A stretch of DNA of 64,000 nucleotides from Leptolyngbya sp. PCC 6406 (lineage in GTDB: Bacteria > Cyanobacteriota > Cyanobacteriia > Phormidesmidales > Phormidesmidaceae): NCBI RefSeq assembly GCF_000332095.2, contig NZ_KI913951.1, forward strand, positions 1-64,000, given 5' to 3'. The position numbers and the translations under genes were made by a program. The notes under the pieces are model-generated. The model worked only from the letters and a program-made list of their open reading frames with translations, did no database searches and had not been told where the DNA came from. The first letter of the stretch is position 1, and every line of letters begins with the position of its first letter. Positions 26,536 through 36,441 of the stretch are shown here, piece by piece.

Positions 26536-26787
26536 AGCTTCCTAGGGGATGAAGAGGTTTTATTGTCTGCGCCTAATACTTAGGGAGCTTTTTCCGTATA
26601 CGAGTATCTGTTGATACTTTCCAAATATCCTCTAAGTATGGTATCAAAAACCAAGAAGCTCTGGAAACATTGCCTGGAACGTTTTCTGGCAACTTCGTCA
26701 GGCTTTTAGCATATTGAATCCTGTAGAGCCAAACTTTTCCCCATTAAATTCTTTTTTTCACCTACAACAAAGCCTAGAGAAACAAAT

Positions 26788-28191
26788 ATGGCTAAACGAA
26801 ACGAGTTACCTCTCCTTGTTGCATCCTTACTCATAACGGCTATACTCCTGGGTGGTGGAGTATTACTATTCAAAGACAATATTTTTCGTTCAGCAGGGAA
26901 CGGAGATGAGAACAACACAATAACCAATCTTAATCTTGACGGAGCAGATGGAAGCTCTGGCACTTCCGTACTAGGAGGAGGAGTGCCTATCAACAAACAG
27001 AATGGACTGAAAGCACTTGCAGATGGGGATTATCTAACTGCCAAAAGAGAATTTGAGGCAGCCCTACGGGAAGAACCTAACGACCCAGAAGCGCTCATTT
27101 ACTTAAATAATTCCAAGATTGGGAATTCGGCATCTCATACAATCGCTCTTATTGTGCCAGGAGCAGAAGATGCAACAAAACTTGGGACAACACAGGAACT
27201 TATGCGAGGTGCTGCCCAAGCTCAAACAGAAATCAACACTTCCGGAGGCATTAATGAAACTTCCTTAAAACTGCTCATCATTGATGACAATGATAATCCT
27301 GAAACCGCAGCAGTAATTGCAGCTAATCTGGTCACTGAAGAAAATGTACTAGGAGTCATTGGCCATTTTTCAAGTGGGACAACTTTAGCAACAACAGGGA
27401 TCTATGAGACAGGACAGTTAACACTAGTGTCTCCTACAAGTACGTCAGTAGATATTTCCCAAGCCGGAAACTACATATTTCGAACAGTTTCGAGTGATCG
27501 CCTCGCAGCCTCCGTACTAGCCGAACATGCATTAGAGACTCTAAATAGTACAAAAGTAGCGATTTTTTACAACGAAAATAGTAATTACAGTAAGTCACTC
27601 AAATCAGAGTTCGAGACTGAATTTATACTTGGTTATGGTGAAATAGTTGAGGTCTTTGATATCAGTGATTCTAGCTTCAGAGCTACGACCTCAATACAAA
27701 TTGCCCAAGAAGAAGCTGACGTTTTGATGTTAGCCCTGTCACTGGATCCCCTCGATCCGTTAATACAGATACTCGCTTCTAATAAGGGAATACTTCCTAT
27801 GTTGGGAAGTGACTCTTTGTATAAATACCGGGTTTTGAGCTTAGGCAACGACAATGCAGCAGGACTGACCGTAGCAGTGCCGTGGCATATTCTTAACTAT
27901 GAAGAAAGTCCTTTTGTCAAGGAATCACGACAATTATGGGGTGAGGTAGATGTAAACTGGCGCACAGTAACCACTTACGATGCGGTAATTACGCTTGCAA
28001 CAGGCATTGAAGTAGATTCTACTCGTGATGGTGTAGCTACAGCACTGTCAGATCCAAACTTTCAAGCTGAAGGAGCAACAAGTGTAGTGCGTTTTTTGCC
28101 AAATGGAGATCGAAATCAACCTTTTCAACTGGTAAAAGTAGTTCCAGGAAATCGATCTGGAACTGGCTATGATTTTGTGCCAGTAGACTAG
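26788..28191 (+). CDS. Membrane-anchored TPR plus periplasmic-binding-fold sensor
   Basis: A 467-residue protein. Residues about 8-28 form one hydrophobic anchor (LPLLVASLLITAILLGGGVL). A short TPR-like helix pair follows (LKALADGDYLTAKREFEAAL, about 75-100), then a type-I periplasmic-binding fold of the branched-chain-amino-acid-receptor class (about 115-440): SHTIALIVPGAED, LLIIDDNDNPETAA, LGVIGHFSSGTTLATTGIYE and SPTSTSVD. No lipobox is present. It opens the five-gene run that continues with caspase, dynamins and a Pepco-like protein, so a role as extracytoplasmic or membrane sensor of that system is inferred. Confidence 0.75.
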   Translation: MAKRNELPLLVASLLITAILLGGGVLLFKDNIFRSAGNGDENNTITNLNLDGADGSSGTSVLGGGVPINKQNGLKALADGDYLTAKREFEAALREEPNDPEALIYLNNSKIGNSASHTIALIVPGAEDATKLGTTQELMRGAAQAQTEINTSGGINETSLKLLIIDDNDNPETAAVIAANLVTEENVLGVIGHFSSGTTLATTGIYETGQLTLVSPTSTSVDISQAGNYIFRTVSSDRLAASVLAEHALETLNSTKVAIFYNENSNYSKSLKSEFETEFILGYGEIVEVFDISDSSFRATTSIQIAQEEADVLMLALSLDPLDPLIQILASNKGILPMLGSDSLYKYRVLSLGNDNAAGLTVAVPWHILNYEESPFVKESRQLWGEVDVNWRTVTTYDAVITLATGIEVDSTRDGVATALSDPNFQAEGATSVVRFLPNGDRNQPFQLVKVVPGNRSGTGYDFVPVD

Positions 28192-28328
28192 GAAAAAATC
28201 GATCAAAATATTGATATCAATAAATTTGTCAAAGCCAAATTTTTAAGATGTTTCTGAATAAATCCATCGCAAAGACTAAGGCAACAACACATATCGTCCA
28301 AAGAGTCGTTATCATTTATCCTTGACTT

Positions 28329-29855
28329 ATGTCCAAAAACTGGGCAATCATTATTGGCATCAATGGTTACGTGCACCTAAAACAGCTAAATTATGCTGTT
28401 AAAGATGCTGATATAATTTGCAGTCTTTTTGACAAAGAATTTAAGTTTCATAAAGTCTATCACTTTACTGACACAAGCCCCTCTATCGAAGCAGACTATG
28501 GCAAATCTTTCGATTCAAACCCAACCTTTACTAACCTAAAATTGTTTTTCGATAAACGTTTTAATCAACCATTTATTGATGCTAGCGACAACCTCTGGTT
28601 TTTCTTTGCTGGGCATGGCGCTCGAAGGAACGAGCAAGACTACTTAATTCCCATAGATGGATATTCGGGTAATTTGCAGGATACAGCCATTCCAGTACGA
28701 TACGTCAGTGATTGCTTACGTCGAAGTGGTGCTGGTAATATCATTCTGCTTATAGATGCCTGCCGTAGTTCTGAGGGAAGCCGCGACAGTCTAAGCATTG
28801 GACAAGAGAAACAACACGGAGTCATTACAATATTTGCCTGTAGTCCAGAGGAGAATTCCTATGAGATTGAGGAGTTAAAGCAAGGAGCCTTCACCTATGC
28901 TCTACTTCAATGCCTACAACTAACAGGGCAAGAGAATTGCGCTACGGTCGAGCGCCTAGACAGACAACTACGCTTAACAGTTCCTGAAATCGTTATACGT
29001 TACAAGCAAAGATCCCAAACACCTTACACCGCCATAGAACCACTATACAAAAAAGATTTGATTTTACTGCCCCACTTAGCAACATCTACTGATCTTACTA
29101 AATTGTCACAGCTTGCTTGGAAAGCAGAAGCATTACATAAATTGGAAGAAGCTAAACAGCTTTGGACTCGGGTTTTATCTGCTTCATCTATTGAGCCAAA
29201 TGTCAGATCAGATGCTATAGAAGGAATTAGCAGAATCTCTAGGAATAAGAGTCAACCTAGAGCAGACTCAACAAAAAGTGAATTCAAGATCGAGACTGAT
29301 AGAGAACAGAGTGCTCCACACTCTGTTCAGGGTATCAACAGTGTAAATCCGCTTGAAACTTCAGCTCCCTCATCAAAAAGAAGACATAGTACATCAAAAT
29401 CTTTGCTAATTCAAACTTTGGAGTCTGATCGTGGAATTGATTATGAAAATTTAAGCAATTTATTACAGGAGCAGAGCTGGCAAACAGCTAATCAAGAGAC
29501 TGAATACTTAATGCTAAAAATTGCTCGAAGAGTATGTGAAGGTTGGCTTACTCACAAAGCAATTAAACAGTTCTCACAAACTGATCTAGAGAATATTGAT
29601 AGGCTCTGGCGATACTACAGTAATGACCGTTTTGGGTTTACTATACAACGACAGATCTTCATCAGCGTCTGCAAGCAGGAACAAGAGTTCATAGCAAAGG
29701 TTGCATGGAAAGGGGCATCTCTTCATGGTGGTTTAATCTTTTCAAGTGAAGCAACAAATGAATTGCAATACACAATAGATGCACCAGAAGGACATCTTCC
29801 CTTTATTTTCTGTGGAGAACATGCTTGGATATTTGAGCGATTAAGTAATAGCTAA
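28329..29855 (+). CDS. Caspase-like peptidase (C14) fused to a GUN4 domain
   Basis: A 508-residue protein. Residues 1-250 are a metacaspase/orthocaspase domain starting WAIIIGINGY. The catalytic His is in FFFAGHGARR (His96) and the Cys in LIDACRSSEG (Cys145). After a linker, residues about 371-445 are a GUN4-like domain: YENLSNLLQEQSWQTANQET, DLENIDRLWRYYSNDRFGF, TIQRQIF. GUN4 domains bind tetrapyrroles in chlorophyll synthesis; in fusions with signalling domains they may act as ligand sensors. Caspase proteolysis triggered by a bound pigment or lipid is an inference. The dynamin gene follows after 18 nt, so they are co-transcribed. Confidence 0.85.
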   Translation: MSKNWAIIIGINGYVHLKQLNYAVKDADIICSLFDKEFKFHKVYHFTDTSPSIEADYGKSFDSNPTFTNLKLFFDKRFNQPFIDASDNLWFFFAGHGARRNEQDYLIPIDGYSGNLQDTAIPVRYVSDCLRRSGAGNIILLIDACRSSEGSRDSLSIGQEKQHGVITIFACSPEENSYEIEELKQGAFTYALLQCLQLTGQENCATVERLDRQLRLTVPEIVIRYKQRSQTPYTAIEPLYKKDLILLPHLATSTDLTKLSQLAWKAEALHKLEEAKQLWTRVLSASSIEPNVRSDAIEGISRISRNKSQPRADSTKSEFKIETDREQSAPHSVQGINSVNPLETSAPSSKRRHSTSKSLLIQTLESDRGIDYENLSNLLQEQSWQTANQETEYLMLKIARRVCEGWLTHKAIKQFSQTDLENIDRLWRYYSNDRFGFTIQRQIFISVCKQEQEFIAKVAWKGASLHGGLIFSSEATNELQYTIDAPEGHLPFIFCGEHAWIFERLSNS

Positions 29856-29873
29856 AACTTCAAAGTATAAAAC

Positions 29874-31700
29874 ATGGATGCCAACCTCTCTTCTAACTCA
29901 TCATTGTTAGAATATCGAAAAGTCATCTTCATGCTTTCAGCTTGGCTTAGAAAGCTAATTGAAATTGCGGATAAGCTAAATCTACACAATATTTCACTGA
30001 CCTCAAAGGAAGTACTAAGTAAAGTGGAAAGCAACAATTTCTCAATTGCAGTAGTAGGGGAGTTTAAGCGCGGGAAGAGTTCTCTTATTAATGCTCTCCT
30101 AGGCCAAAACATTCTCCCGACAAATATTCTCCCAACAACAGCCACTTTGAACCGAATTAAATACGGTATTGAACCACGAATTCAAATAAAATTTAAAGAC
30201 GGAAAAACAGAGGATATTGAATCGGATAAACTATCTCAATATGTAACCAAGCTCACACCCGAGTCAACAAGAATTGCCGCCAGTGTTAAAGAAGCTACCA
30301 TCTACTATCCCATTTCTTACTGTCGAAATGATGTAGATATTATAGATACGCCAGGACTAGAAGATGAAGCTGCTATGACAGCAGTTACTCTCTCAACCTT
30401 ACCTAAAGTTGATGCGGCAATTTTTGTCACCATGGCTCTTGCACCATTATCTAAGTCAGAAGAAGTATTTTTGTCAGAAAAATTATTGAGGCAAAGCATA
30501 AGTCGTATTTTATTTGTCGTCACTGGAATTGACCGCTGCCAGAGTATCGAGGATGCAGATAAAGCCATTCAACGAACAAAGGACAAGATAAAGCAAATCA
30601 TTGGACTAGAAGTACAGAAAGAGTTTGACCCTGCCTATAGTCATTACAAAAAACAACTAAATCTAGTAAAGCAATTCGAAGTAATCGGTGTATCCGCATA
30701 CCAAGCCTTGCAGGCAAAGAAAAATGGTGACTCCAGCCTTCTAGATCAAAGTCGATTTTCTGAACTTGAAGCAGCTCTAGAAAGACTGATAGAGGAAAAA
30801 GGAAAGCTTTTACTAAATTTTTCTATAGATAAGGTTATAACTTTGAGCGAAAGCATATTACATGCAATTTCAACACAGAAGTTATCGCTTGAGAAAAAGC
30901 GAACTATCTTGACCAATAATTACAATCTAGTCGACTCTTCGCTTAATAATGAAGAAAGCGCCAAGGCAGCAGAGTACTTCGCGCAATATAAGGATCTTAT
31001 AAACGATATTCAACGTCAGATGGCTATTCTTCTAGAACAGTTAGAAAATAACCTTAAGGAAGCTGTAACCGAAGTACTTGATAAGATTTCATCAGCACTT
31101 TTTATAGGTGAGCATTCTCAAATTATCGAAAGACTAAAACGCCTAGATAACAAAATCATCGAAGTTTTAGAAAACCGCAGTCGCAGATGGGCAGGAAAAA
31201 TACAAGTCACCATTAGGCGTAATGTTTTAGAGACCCCAGAAATATGTCGTCCAGAGCCAGAACAGACATTACAATGGATGAATTCAGTTGGAAAATACGC
31301 AGTTGACCTTGGAAGCTCTCTCAAACAGCAATTATCACAGTCTTGCTTAGCCTCTAAGCTATACGGGATAACAGAAAGGGGGGCGACTGAGAAAAGCTTC
31401 TTAGAGCATTTTAGACATACGTATATAAGTCATCTTGAGACAATTATTATTCAGCATATTGAAAGCAGCAAAAGCTCTCGACAAGGACTAGAGGCTCAGA
31501 TATCCCAGGTCTTTAGTACATCAGCTCCAGGATTGATGCCACCCAAAGAAAAGGAACAATGGCTGGTTGAAAAGCGGTTAAGCATTGCTCGTGAAGAAAC
31601 CCGAATTGAACTTGCTCTACAAGAGCTTCAAGAGATACAAAAAGAAACGCAAGAAATCCAAGAAAATGCATACATTATCAAAGAACAGATCACTGACTAA
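29874..31700 (+). CDS. Dynamin-like GTPase A
   Basis: A 608-residue bacterial dynamin-like protein. The G domain has P-loop VVGEFKRGKSSLINALLG (G1, residues 60-77), the conserved Thr region LPTTATLN, DIIDTPGLEDEA (G3, 156-167) and VVTGIDRCQS (G4-like). The remaining 300 residues are long helices typical of the dynamin stalk. No clear membrane helix is seen, unlike its partner B. Dynamin pairs remodel membranes and several act in phage defence; the adjacent caspase and Pepco-like genes support a conflict role (inference). Confidence 0.85.
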   Translation: MDANLSSNSSLLEYRKVIFMLSAWLRKLIEIADKLNLHNISLTSKEVLSKVESNNFSIAVVGEFKRGKSSLINALLGQNILPTNILPTTATLNRIKYGIEPRIQIKFKDGKTEDIESDKLSQYVTKLTPESTRIAASVKEATIYYPISYCRNDVDIIDTPGLEDEAAMTAVTLSTLPKVDAAIFVTMALAPLSKSEEVFLSEKLLRQSISRILFVVTGIDRCQSIEDADKAIQRTKDKIKQIIGLEVQKEFDPAYSHYKKQLNLVKQFEVIGVSAYQALQAKKNGDSSLLDQSRFSELEAALERLIEEKGKLLLNFSIDKVITLSESILHAISTQKLSLEKKRTILTNNYNLVDSSLNNEESAKAAEYFAQYKDLINDIQRQMAILLEQLENNLKEAVTEVLDKISSALFIGEHSQIIERLKRLDNKIIEVLENRSRRWAGKIQVTIRRNVLETPEICRPEPEQTLQWMNSVGKYAVDLGSSLKQQLSQSCLASKLYGITERGATEKSFLEHFRHTYISHLETIIIQHIESSKSSRQGLEAQISQVFSTSAPGLMPPKEKEQWLVEKRLSIAREETRIELALQELQEIQKETQEIQENAYIIKEQITD

Positions 31701-31728
31701 CTATCTATCTAATCCTAATGAGACAAGC

Positions 31729-31884
31729 TCAAAACAAAGAATGACCACAGCTGGTACAAAAACGATCTCGCTCTAAAACTCTATACCCACATGACGGACA
31801 AAAGAGGAATGAAATATTTTGTTGTTTACTATATATAACTTCACGTTTTGGACAATCTTCTTCAGGAACAGACTCTTTTGTCAT
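31729..31884 (-). CDS. Small zinc-ribbon protein, probably 5'-truncated
   Basis: The minus-strand frame from the ATG at 31884 gives 51 residues with two knuckles, FLFCPSCGYRVLE and FCTSCGHSLF, a classic zinc ribbon. Upstream of this ATG the same frame stays open and encodes a hydrophobic stretch (NLYILDAIILTLGVLTVTT), as of a membrane anchor, but no start is found before the ISAs1 remnant. The original gene was probably longer and lost its 5' end to that insertion. It is antisense to the dynamin operon and lies just after dynamin A. Confidence 0.5.
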   Translation of the reverse strand: MTKESVPEEDCPKREVIYSKQQNISFLFCPSCGYRVLERDRFCTSCGHSLF

Positions 31885-31954
31885 TGTAGTAACAGTTAGT
31901 ACACCTAAAGTCAGGATAATCGCATCTAAAATGTATAAATTGTACTTGACAAAA

Positions 31955-32435
31955 GCGCAGTCATCCAGGTTCGCATAAAATCTGTGGCCCAGTAGTGCCA
32001 GAGAAGCTGAAGTCGTTACCCTAAGGGTATTCCAGCAGTTCAGTCTCAGTTAGTTAGCATCATGGCAAAAGAATTTGGCCCGCCGATTCTTTCTGCTCAG
32101 CAGCAGGAAGAAGAAGCTAAGCTCCTCAACAAAAACGTCCTTCAGCATTTTCAGACCTTGAAGGATCCTCGTGTGAAGGAAAGCCCCCATCCCTTGCTCT
32201 CTATTGTCACAATTGCCTCTTGGCGGTGCTGGCGGGTACCGATGGATATGTGGCCCTAGGGACCTATGGCAAAGCCAAGCAAGACTGGTTAGAAACGTTC
32301 CTCCAGTTGCCCCACGGAGTTCCCTCCCACGATACCTTTGGCCAGGTCATGAGTGCTCTGGAGCCAGAAGAGCTAGAGCGGGGTTTCTTGGCTTGGATTA
32401 GCCAACTGAACAATCATGAAGCCATGATATATTAA
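31955..32435 (+). mobile_element. ISAs1-family remnant (truncated, frameshifted transposase)
   Basis: A transposase start at 32062 (MAKEFGPPILSAQQQ) leads into LLNKNVLQHFQTLKDPR and HPLLSIVTIA, the N-terminal domain of ISAs1-family transposases. Around 32215 one base is missing, and the protein continues in another frame as LAVLAGTDGYVALGTYGKAK and VPSHDTFGQVMSALEPEELE. All homology stops near 32430, before the catalytic core. The left boundary of about 31955 is approximate. Confidence 0.75.
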
Positions 32436-32561
32436 TCAAGATAATAATCAAAGCAAAAAGCCATCCAAAGATTTAAGACCATACATTAAACAGAAAAATC
32501 ATAAAATAATCCGACTTCTAAAGCAACTCTTCTTGTTACTCTCAACTCCAGGAGAAATACC

Positions 32562-32747
32562 ATGACTACTGGTTTTACACCTTCATCAAATCAAATTCCA
32601 GGCACCTTTGCAAATTACAATAAGACCAAACTGGCTTTAATAAATGATTTAGAAAAGTTAAGAAGTTTTAGTAAAAAAATAGAGCTAAAAAATTCCGTAT
32701 CTCTAATTGAAAAAATCTTAGATAGAGTACACGATGAAACATTCTCT
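32562..32747 (+). pseudogene. Dynamin-like GTPase B, 5' part (interrupted by IS66)
   Basis: Sixty-two codons starting MTTGFTPSSNQIPGTFANYN and ending DETFS, just before the GTPase P-loop. A box AGGAGAAATACC precedes the ATG. The last 8 nt (CATTCTCT) are the left copy of the IS66 target duplication. Joined to 34335-36188 the frame restores a 679-residue protein. Confidence 0.85.
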
Positions 32748-34326
32748 GTAATTAGTCACCGCAACAAGAGGGGGCTATTGCGAATGAGGGGAAAATCGGT
32801 AAAGTAAGAGTCATGACGATTCAGCCGCCCTCAGACCTGAACCTGCCGGAGATCGCCCCCGAAGAGCAAGGGGCGAGGTATTGGTATGAGCGCTACTGCG
32901 AGCAATGCTCAGAGACTGAGCGCCTCAAGCAACGGGTGAAAGAGCTAGAGGAACAGTTCGAGACGTTGGGCGAGAAGCTCAAGAAAGTGACCGGGCGCAC
33001 CAGTGAAACGAGCTCTCAGCCGCCCTCTGCTGATGGCCCAAAGAAACCGAACCGGGATAAACGCAAGCCCCAACGCAAACGAGGCCCCAAATACAACCAC
33101 CCCGGTACGACGCGCAATGGCTTTGGTTGGATTGATCACACCATATTGCTCGACGTGGAGAAATGCCCTGTCTGCGGCGGTGCCGTCGAGCGCCAACCCC
33201 AGGGGACAAAACGCCAGCAAGTAGCTGAACTGGTGCCAGACCTCGTCGAGATTTGGGATTACGAGCGCCCGTTGTATCGGTGTCCGGCCTGCGGGTGGCA
33301 AGGCCACCAGGAGTTGCCTCTGGGGTGCCGGGAGGGGTTTAGCTATGGCGGACGGTTGAGTAGTGTGGTGGGCTGGTTGGGGTATGGGGGCAACCTATCC
33401 TGGTCAAAACAGCGTTATGTCGTCGAGAGCATCTTCGGTGTTCCGATGTCTCAGGGGAGTTTAGCAAAGCTGCATCAGTGGTTTTGTGAGGCTCTGCAAC
33501 CTGCCTATGAGCAATGGTGGAGCTGGATTCAACAACCGGGGGTGCGCTGTGTCGATGAGACCAGCTATCGCTTGAACGGGGTGAACCATTGGATTTGGAT
33601 CGCCACCGCCCCGGAGTGCTGCGCCCTGTTCTTTGCCCCGACCCGCAGTTCAGCCGAAGTCAAGACACTTTTGGGCGAGGACTTCGCAGGCATTCTCAGC
33701 AGCGATTGCTGGTCGGCCTATGGGCCGCAATCTGCGGTCGCCAAACAGAAATGCTGGGCTCACCTGGAGCGGGAGCTAAAGGCGTTAACCACATCTCGGT
33801 TCTCAGAAAACCGGGAATTCGCCCACCGGATCTTCCCCATTATCTACACCGCTCGCCAAGCCCACCGGGACTATCATCAGGGGCAGCTCAGTCGGGCTGA
33901 ACTCCAGGCTCTGCGGCCCATCATTGAGGCGGAGTTAGCCTATGTCCTAGAGCATCCTCTCCACGGACGCTGGGCTGCGGATGCCCAAGGGTTGGCGAAT
34001 CGGTTTCGGCGGCATTGGGCAGACTGGTTCACATTTCTTTCCCAGCCTGAGGTCAAACCGGACAACAATGATGCAGAACGGGGTCTACGGCCCGTGGTGA
34101 TTCATCGCAAAGTCAGTGGCGGTGCCCGCAGTGATTGGGGCGCTCAGTTAGTGGCGATGATGTTCAGTTTTCTTGAATCCATGCGTCGTCAGGGTAAAAA
34201 CGCCGTAGACCACCTCTTTGAGCTCATCGCCTCATCGGGGTGCTCCCCTCCTGCTCTCTTACCGGGATAATCCTGGGTCTCTGGAGGCTTTCTCATTAAG
34301 CCTCTCCTATTGCGGTGACTAATTAC
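32748..34326 (+). mobile_element. IS66-family insertion sequence (ISBst12-like), complete
   Basis: A 1579-bp element with perfect 17-bp terminal inverted repeats (GTAATTAGTCACCGCAA) and a perfect 8-bp target duplication CATTCTCT at 32740-32747 and 34327-34334. It carries only the large transposase and not tnpA/tnpB, as in the ISBst12 subgroup. Perfect ends suggest a recent insertion. Confidence 0.93.
32813..34270 (+). CDS. IS66 family transposase
   Basis: A 485-residue transposase. An N-terminal coiled coil (SETERLKQRVKELEEQ) and a basic, Pro-rich linker lead to zinc knuckles (KCPVCGGAVE, RCPACGWQG). The DDE core shows VRCVDETSYRLNG, ILSSDCWSAYGP and the final PDNNDAERGLRPVVIHRKVS. It appears intact. 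Confidence 0.94.
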   Translation: MTIQPPSDLNLPEIAPEEQGARYWYERYCEQCSETERLKQRVKELEEQFETLGEKLKKVTGRTSETSSQPPSADGPKKPNRDKRKPQRKRGPKYNHPGTTRNGFGWIDHTILLDVEKCPVCGGAVERQPQGTKRQQVAELVPDLVEIWDYERPLYRCPACGWQGHQELPLGCREGFSYGGRLSSVVGWLGYGGNLSWSKQRYVVESIFGVPMSQGSLAKLHQWFCEALQPAYEQWWSWIQQPGVRCVDETSYRLNGVNHWIWIATAPECCALFFAPTRSSAEVKTLLGEDFAGILSSDCWSAYGPQSAVAKQKCWAHLERELKALTTSRFSENREFAHRIFPIIYTARQAHRDYHQGQLSRAELQALRPIIEAELAYVLEHPLHGRWAADAQGLANRFRRHWADWFTFLSQPEVKPDNNDAERGLRPVVIHRKVSGGARSDWGAQLVAMMFSFLESMRRQGKNAVDHLFELIASSGCSPPALLPG

Positions 34327-34334
34327 CATTCTCT

Positions 34335-36188
34335 GTTGCTGTTGTAGGCGAATTTAATAGAGGCAAGAGCACTTTCATAAACGCATTGCTTGGGAAAGAA
34401 GTTTTGCCCTCAGATATCATGCCTTGCTCTGCGACTTTGAATCGCGTTACTTATGGAATGAAACCAAAAGTTGAAATTTCCTTCCTAGACGGTCGTAAAA
34501 GAGAAATTGATATCGATGCGCTGTCTGATTATGTTACTAAGCTGACACCAGAATCAAAAGAAAAAGCAGTTAATATTAGAGAAGCTGTGGTGTACTATCC
34601 AGTCCCATACTGCCAGAATGGCGTAGACATCATTGATACTCCAGGGCTAAATGATGAAGAAAGCATGACCACTGTTACTCAATCAGTACTGCCAAAGGTG
34701 GACGCGGCCATCATGGTCATGTTCGCACAGGCAGCTTTTGCTGAAACAGAGCGCAGGTTTTTGGAGGAAAAGTTGTTGGATACTGATATGGGGCGAATTA
34801 TCTTCGTTCTAACAGGTATTGATCGCTGCAAGAGTGACGAGGAAATTGACCAAGTTATCCAATACTCTAAAAATCGAATTGAGCATATGATTCTCAGCCA
34901 AGCACGAGAACGATATGGCGCAGATTCTCCTGAATATGAAGTATATCGGAAGAAAATTGGTAAGCCTAGAATATATGGTCTTTCAGCCTATGAGGCACTA
35001 GAGGCTAAGCTGTCTGGCAATAATCCTAAACTTCTAGCCAAGAGTCGTTTCCCTGAATTTGAGGCTGCTTTAGAGAAATTTCTAACAGAAGAACGTGGTG
35101 CGACTTTCCTTCAAGTTCCTCTTAACCGTCTTATTGCATCTGCAACTGAAATCATCAAAACTCTAAACATGCGCGAAAGCGCTCTAACTATGGATCAGAA
35201 CGAGTTTCGATCCACATATGAAAGATCGATAACTGAAATTCAAAAACTACGAGACCTTAATGCCAAAGAAATCCAAAAAATTGACGAGGCTTTAGCTAAA
35301 GTAAAAGCCAAGATAGATCCTTTAATTACTCAACTAGAGCCTACGCTTAAGCAAGCGGCAATTGAAATAGTAGATGGCACTGAAATCAAACCTGCTGAAC
35401 TAAGAAACCAGAAATCAGTTGCTAAAAAATTAGGCACTCAAGTTTCTCAAGTAGTAGAAAAGACTGCCAAAAAAATTGCTGAGGAAATTCAAGAAGAAAT
35501 CAATCAGGGGTTGCTGGAAGAAGTTAACCGTTTGCAGGACTTGGCAAATTCAGTGGACGCGGTCCTACACCGGATCGAAATGGAGTTTTCTACAGTTCAG
35601 GCAGATACACACTCTAAAGCTCGTGCTGATAACGAAACTGTAAGAGCAGCCATGAGCGCAGTCCCCATTCTTGGAGGAGCCTGGGTAGGTTATCGAGAAG
35701 CAGGTATCAAAGGAGCAGCTGTTGGTGCCCTTGGAACTTATGGAACGGCTTTTGTTGCCTTATTGCTAGGATTTCCAGTTTCAGCGCCAGCTATTGCCAT
35801 TCTAGGTGTTCTCTCTGCTTTTTCAGGAGGATGGTTAACCAAGGTTATATTTCGCTCAGAGCAGGTTAGTAACTTCAAGGAAAACTACAAAGAAGAAGTT
35901 TGTATTGCTATTCAAAATCAACTCCGAGACGCTCGCGTAAATCAAAAAGTTGATGCGCAGGTGGTCAATATATTTAGGATGCTGAAAGAGAAAGTACGTC
36001 TAGATGTAAATTCTCTACTAGATGATACACAACGTACCCTTACAGACTTAGATAAAGAGTTGCAGCGGAATGAGTTAATGACAGAGCATAAACGGCAAGA
36101 ATTTGAGAGCATAAGACGTGAAACAAATCGAATATTAGGAAACGCTCAACGGATGTCTGAGCAGTTGCTTCAGGAAGTCAACATGTAA
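34335..36188 (+). pseudogene. Dynamin-like GTPase B, 3' part (main body)
   Basis: The frame resumes right after the IS66 duplication with SVAVVGEFNRGKSTFINALL (P-loop), then DIIDTPGLNDEESMT and VLTGIDRCKSDEE. An internal ATG at 34386 lies downstream of the P-loop, so a product started there could not bind GTP normally. The C-terminal half has long helices and a hydrophobic paddle of two membrane segments (GAAVGALGTYGTAFVALLLG and PAIAILGVLSAFSGGW). Together A and B make a tandem dynamin pair in which B carries the membrane insertion. Confidence 0.85.
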
Positions 36189-36441
36189 ACTTTTACTTTC
36201 GATAAGTAGGTCGGGCTAATTAAACCGAGGCACATAAACGCATACTTGATCGCCTGAAATAGTTCGCACGCAAGGGCTTAGGGCTGTTTGATTTTCTTGA
36301 TGCACCTCGAATTTTATACGTCGACCTACTTAACACTCTTATGGCAATACTGTTTGATTTTGGAATGAAAGTGTCTCATTCGTCATAGATTTCAGGCTCC
36401 ATTCTTTTCAGTAATCACGTCAGATCCGTATAGCTTATCCC

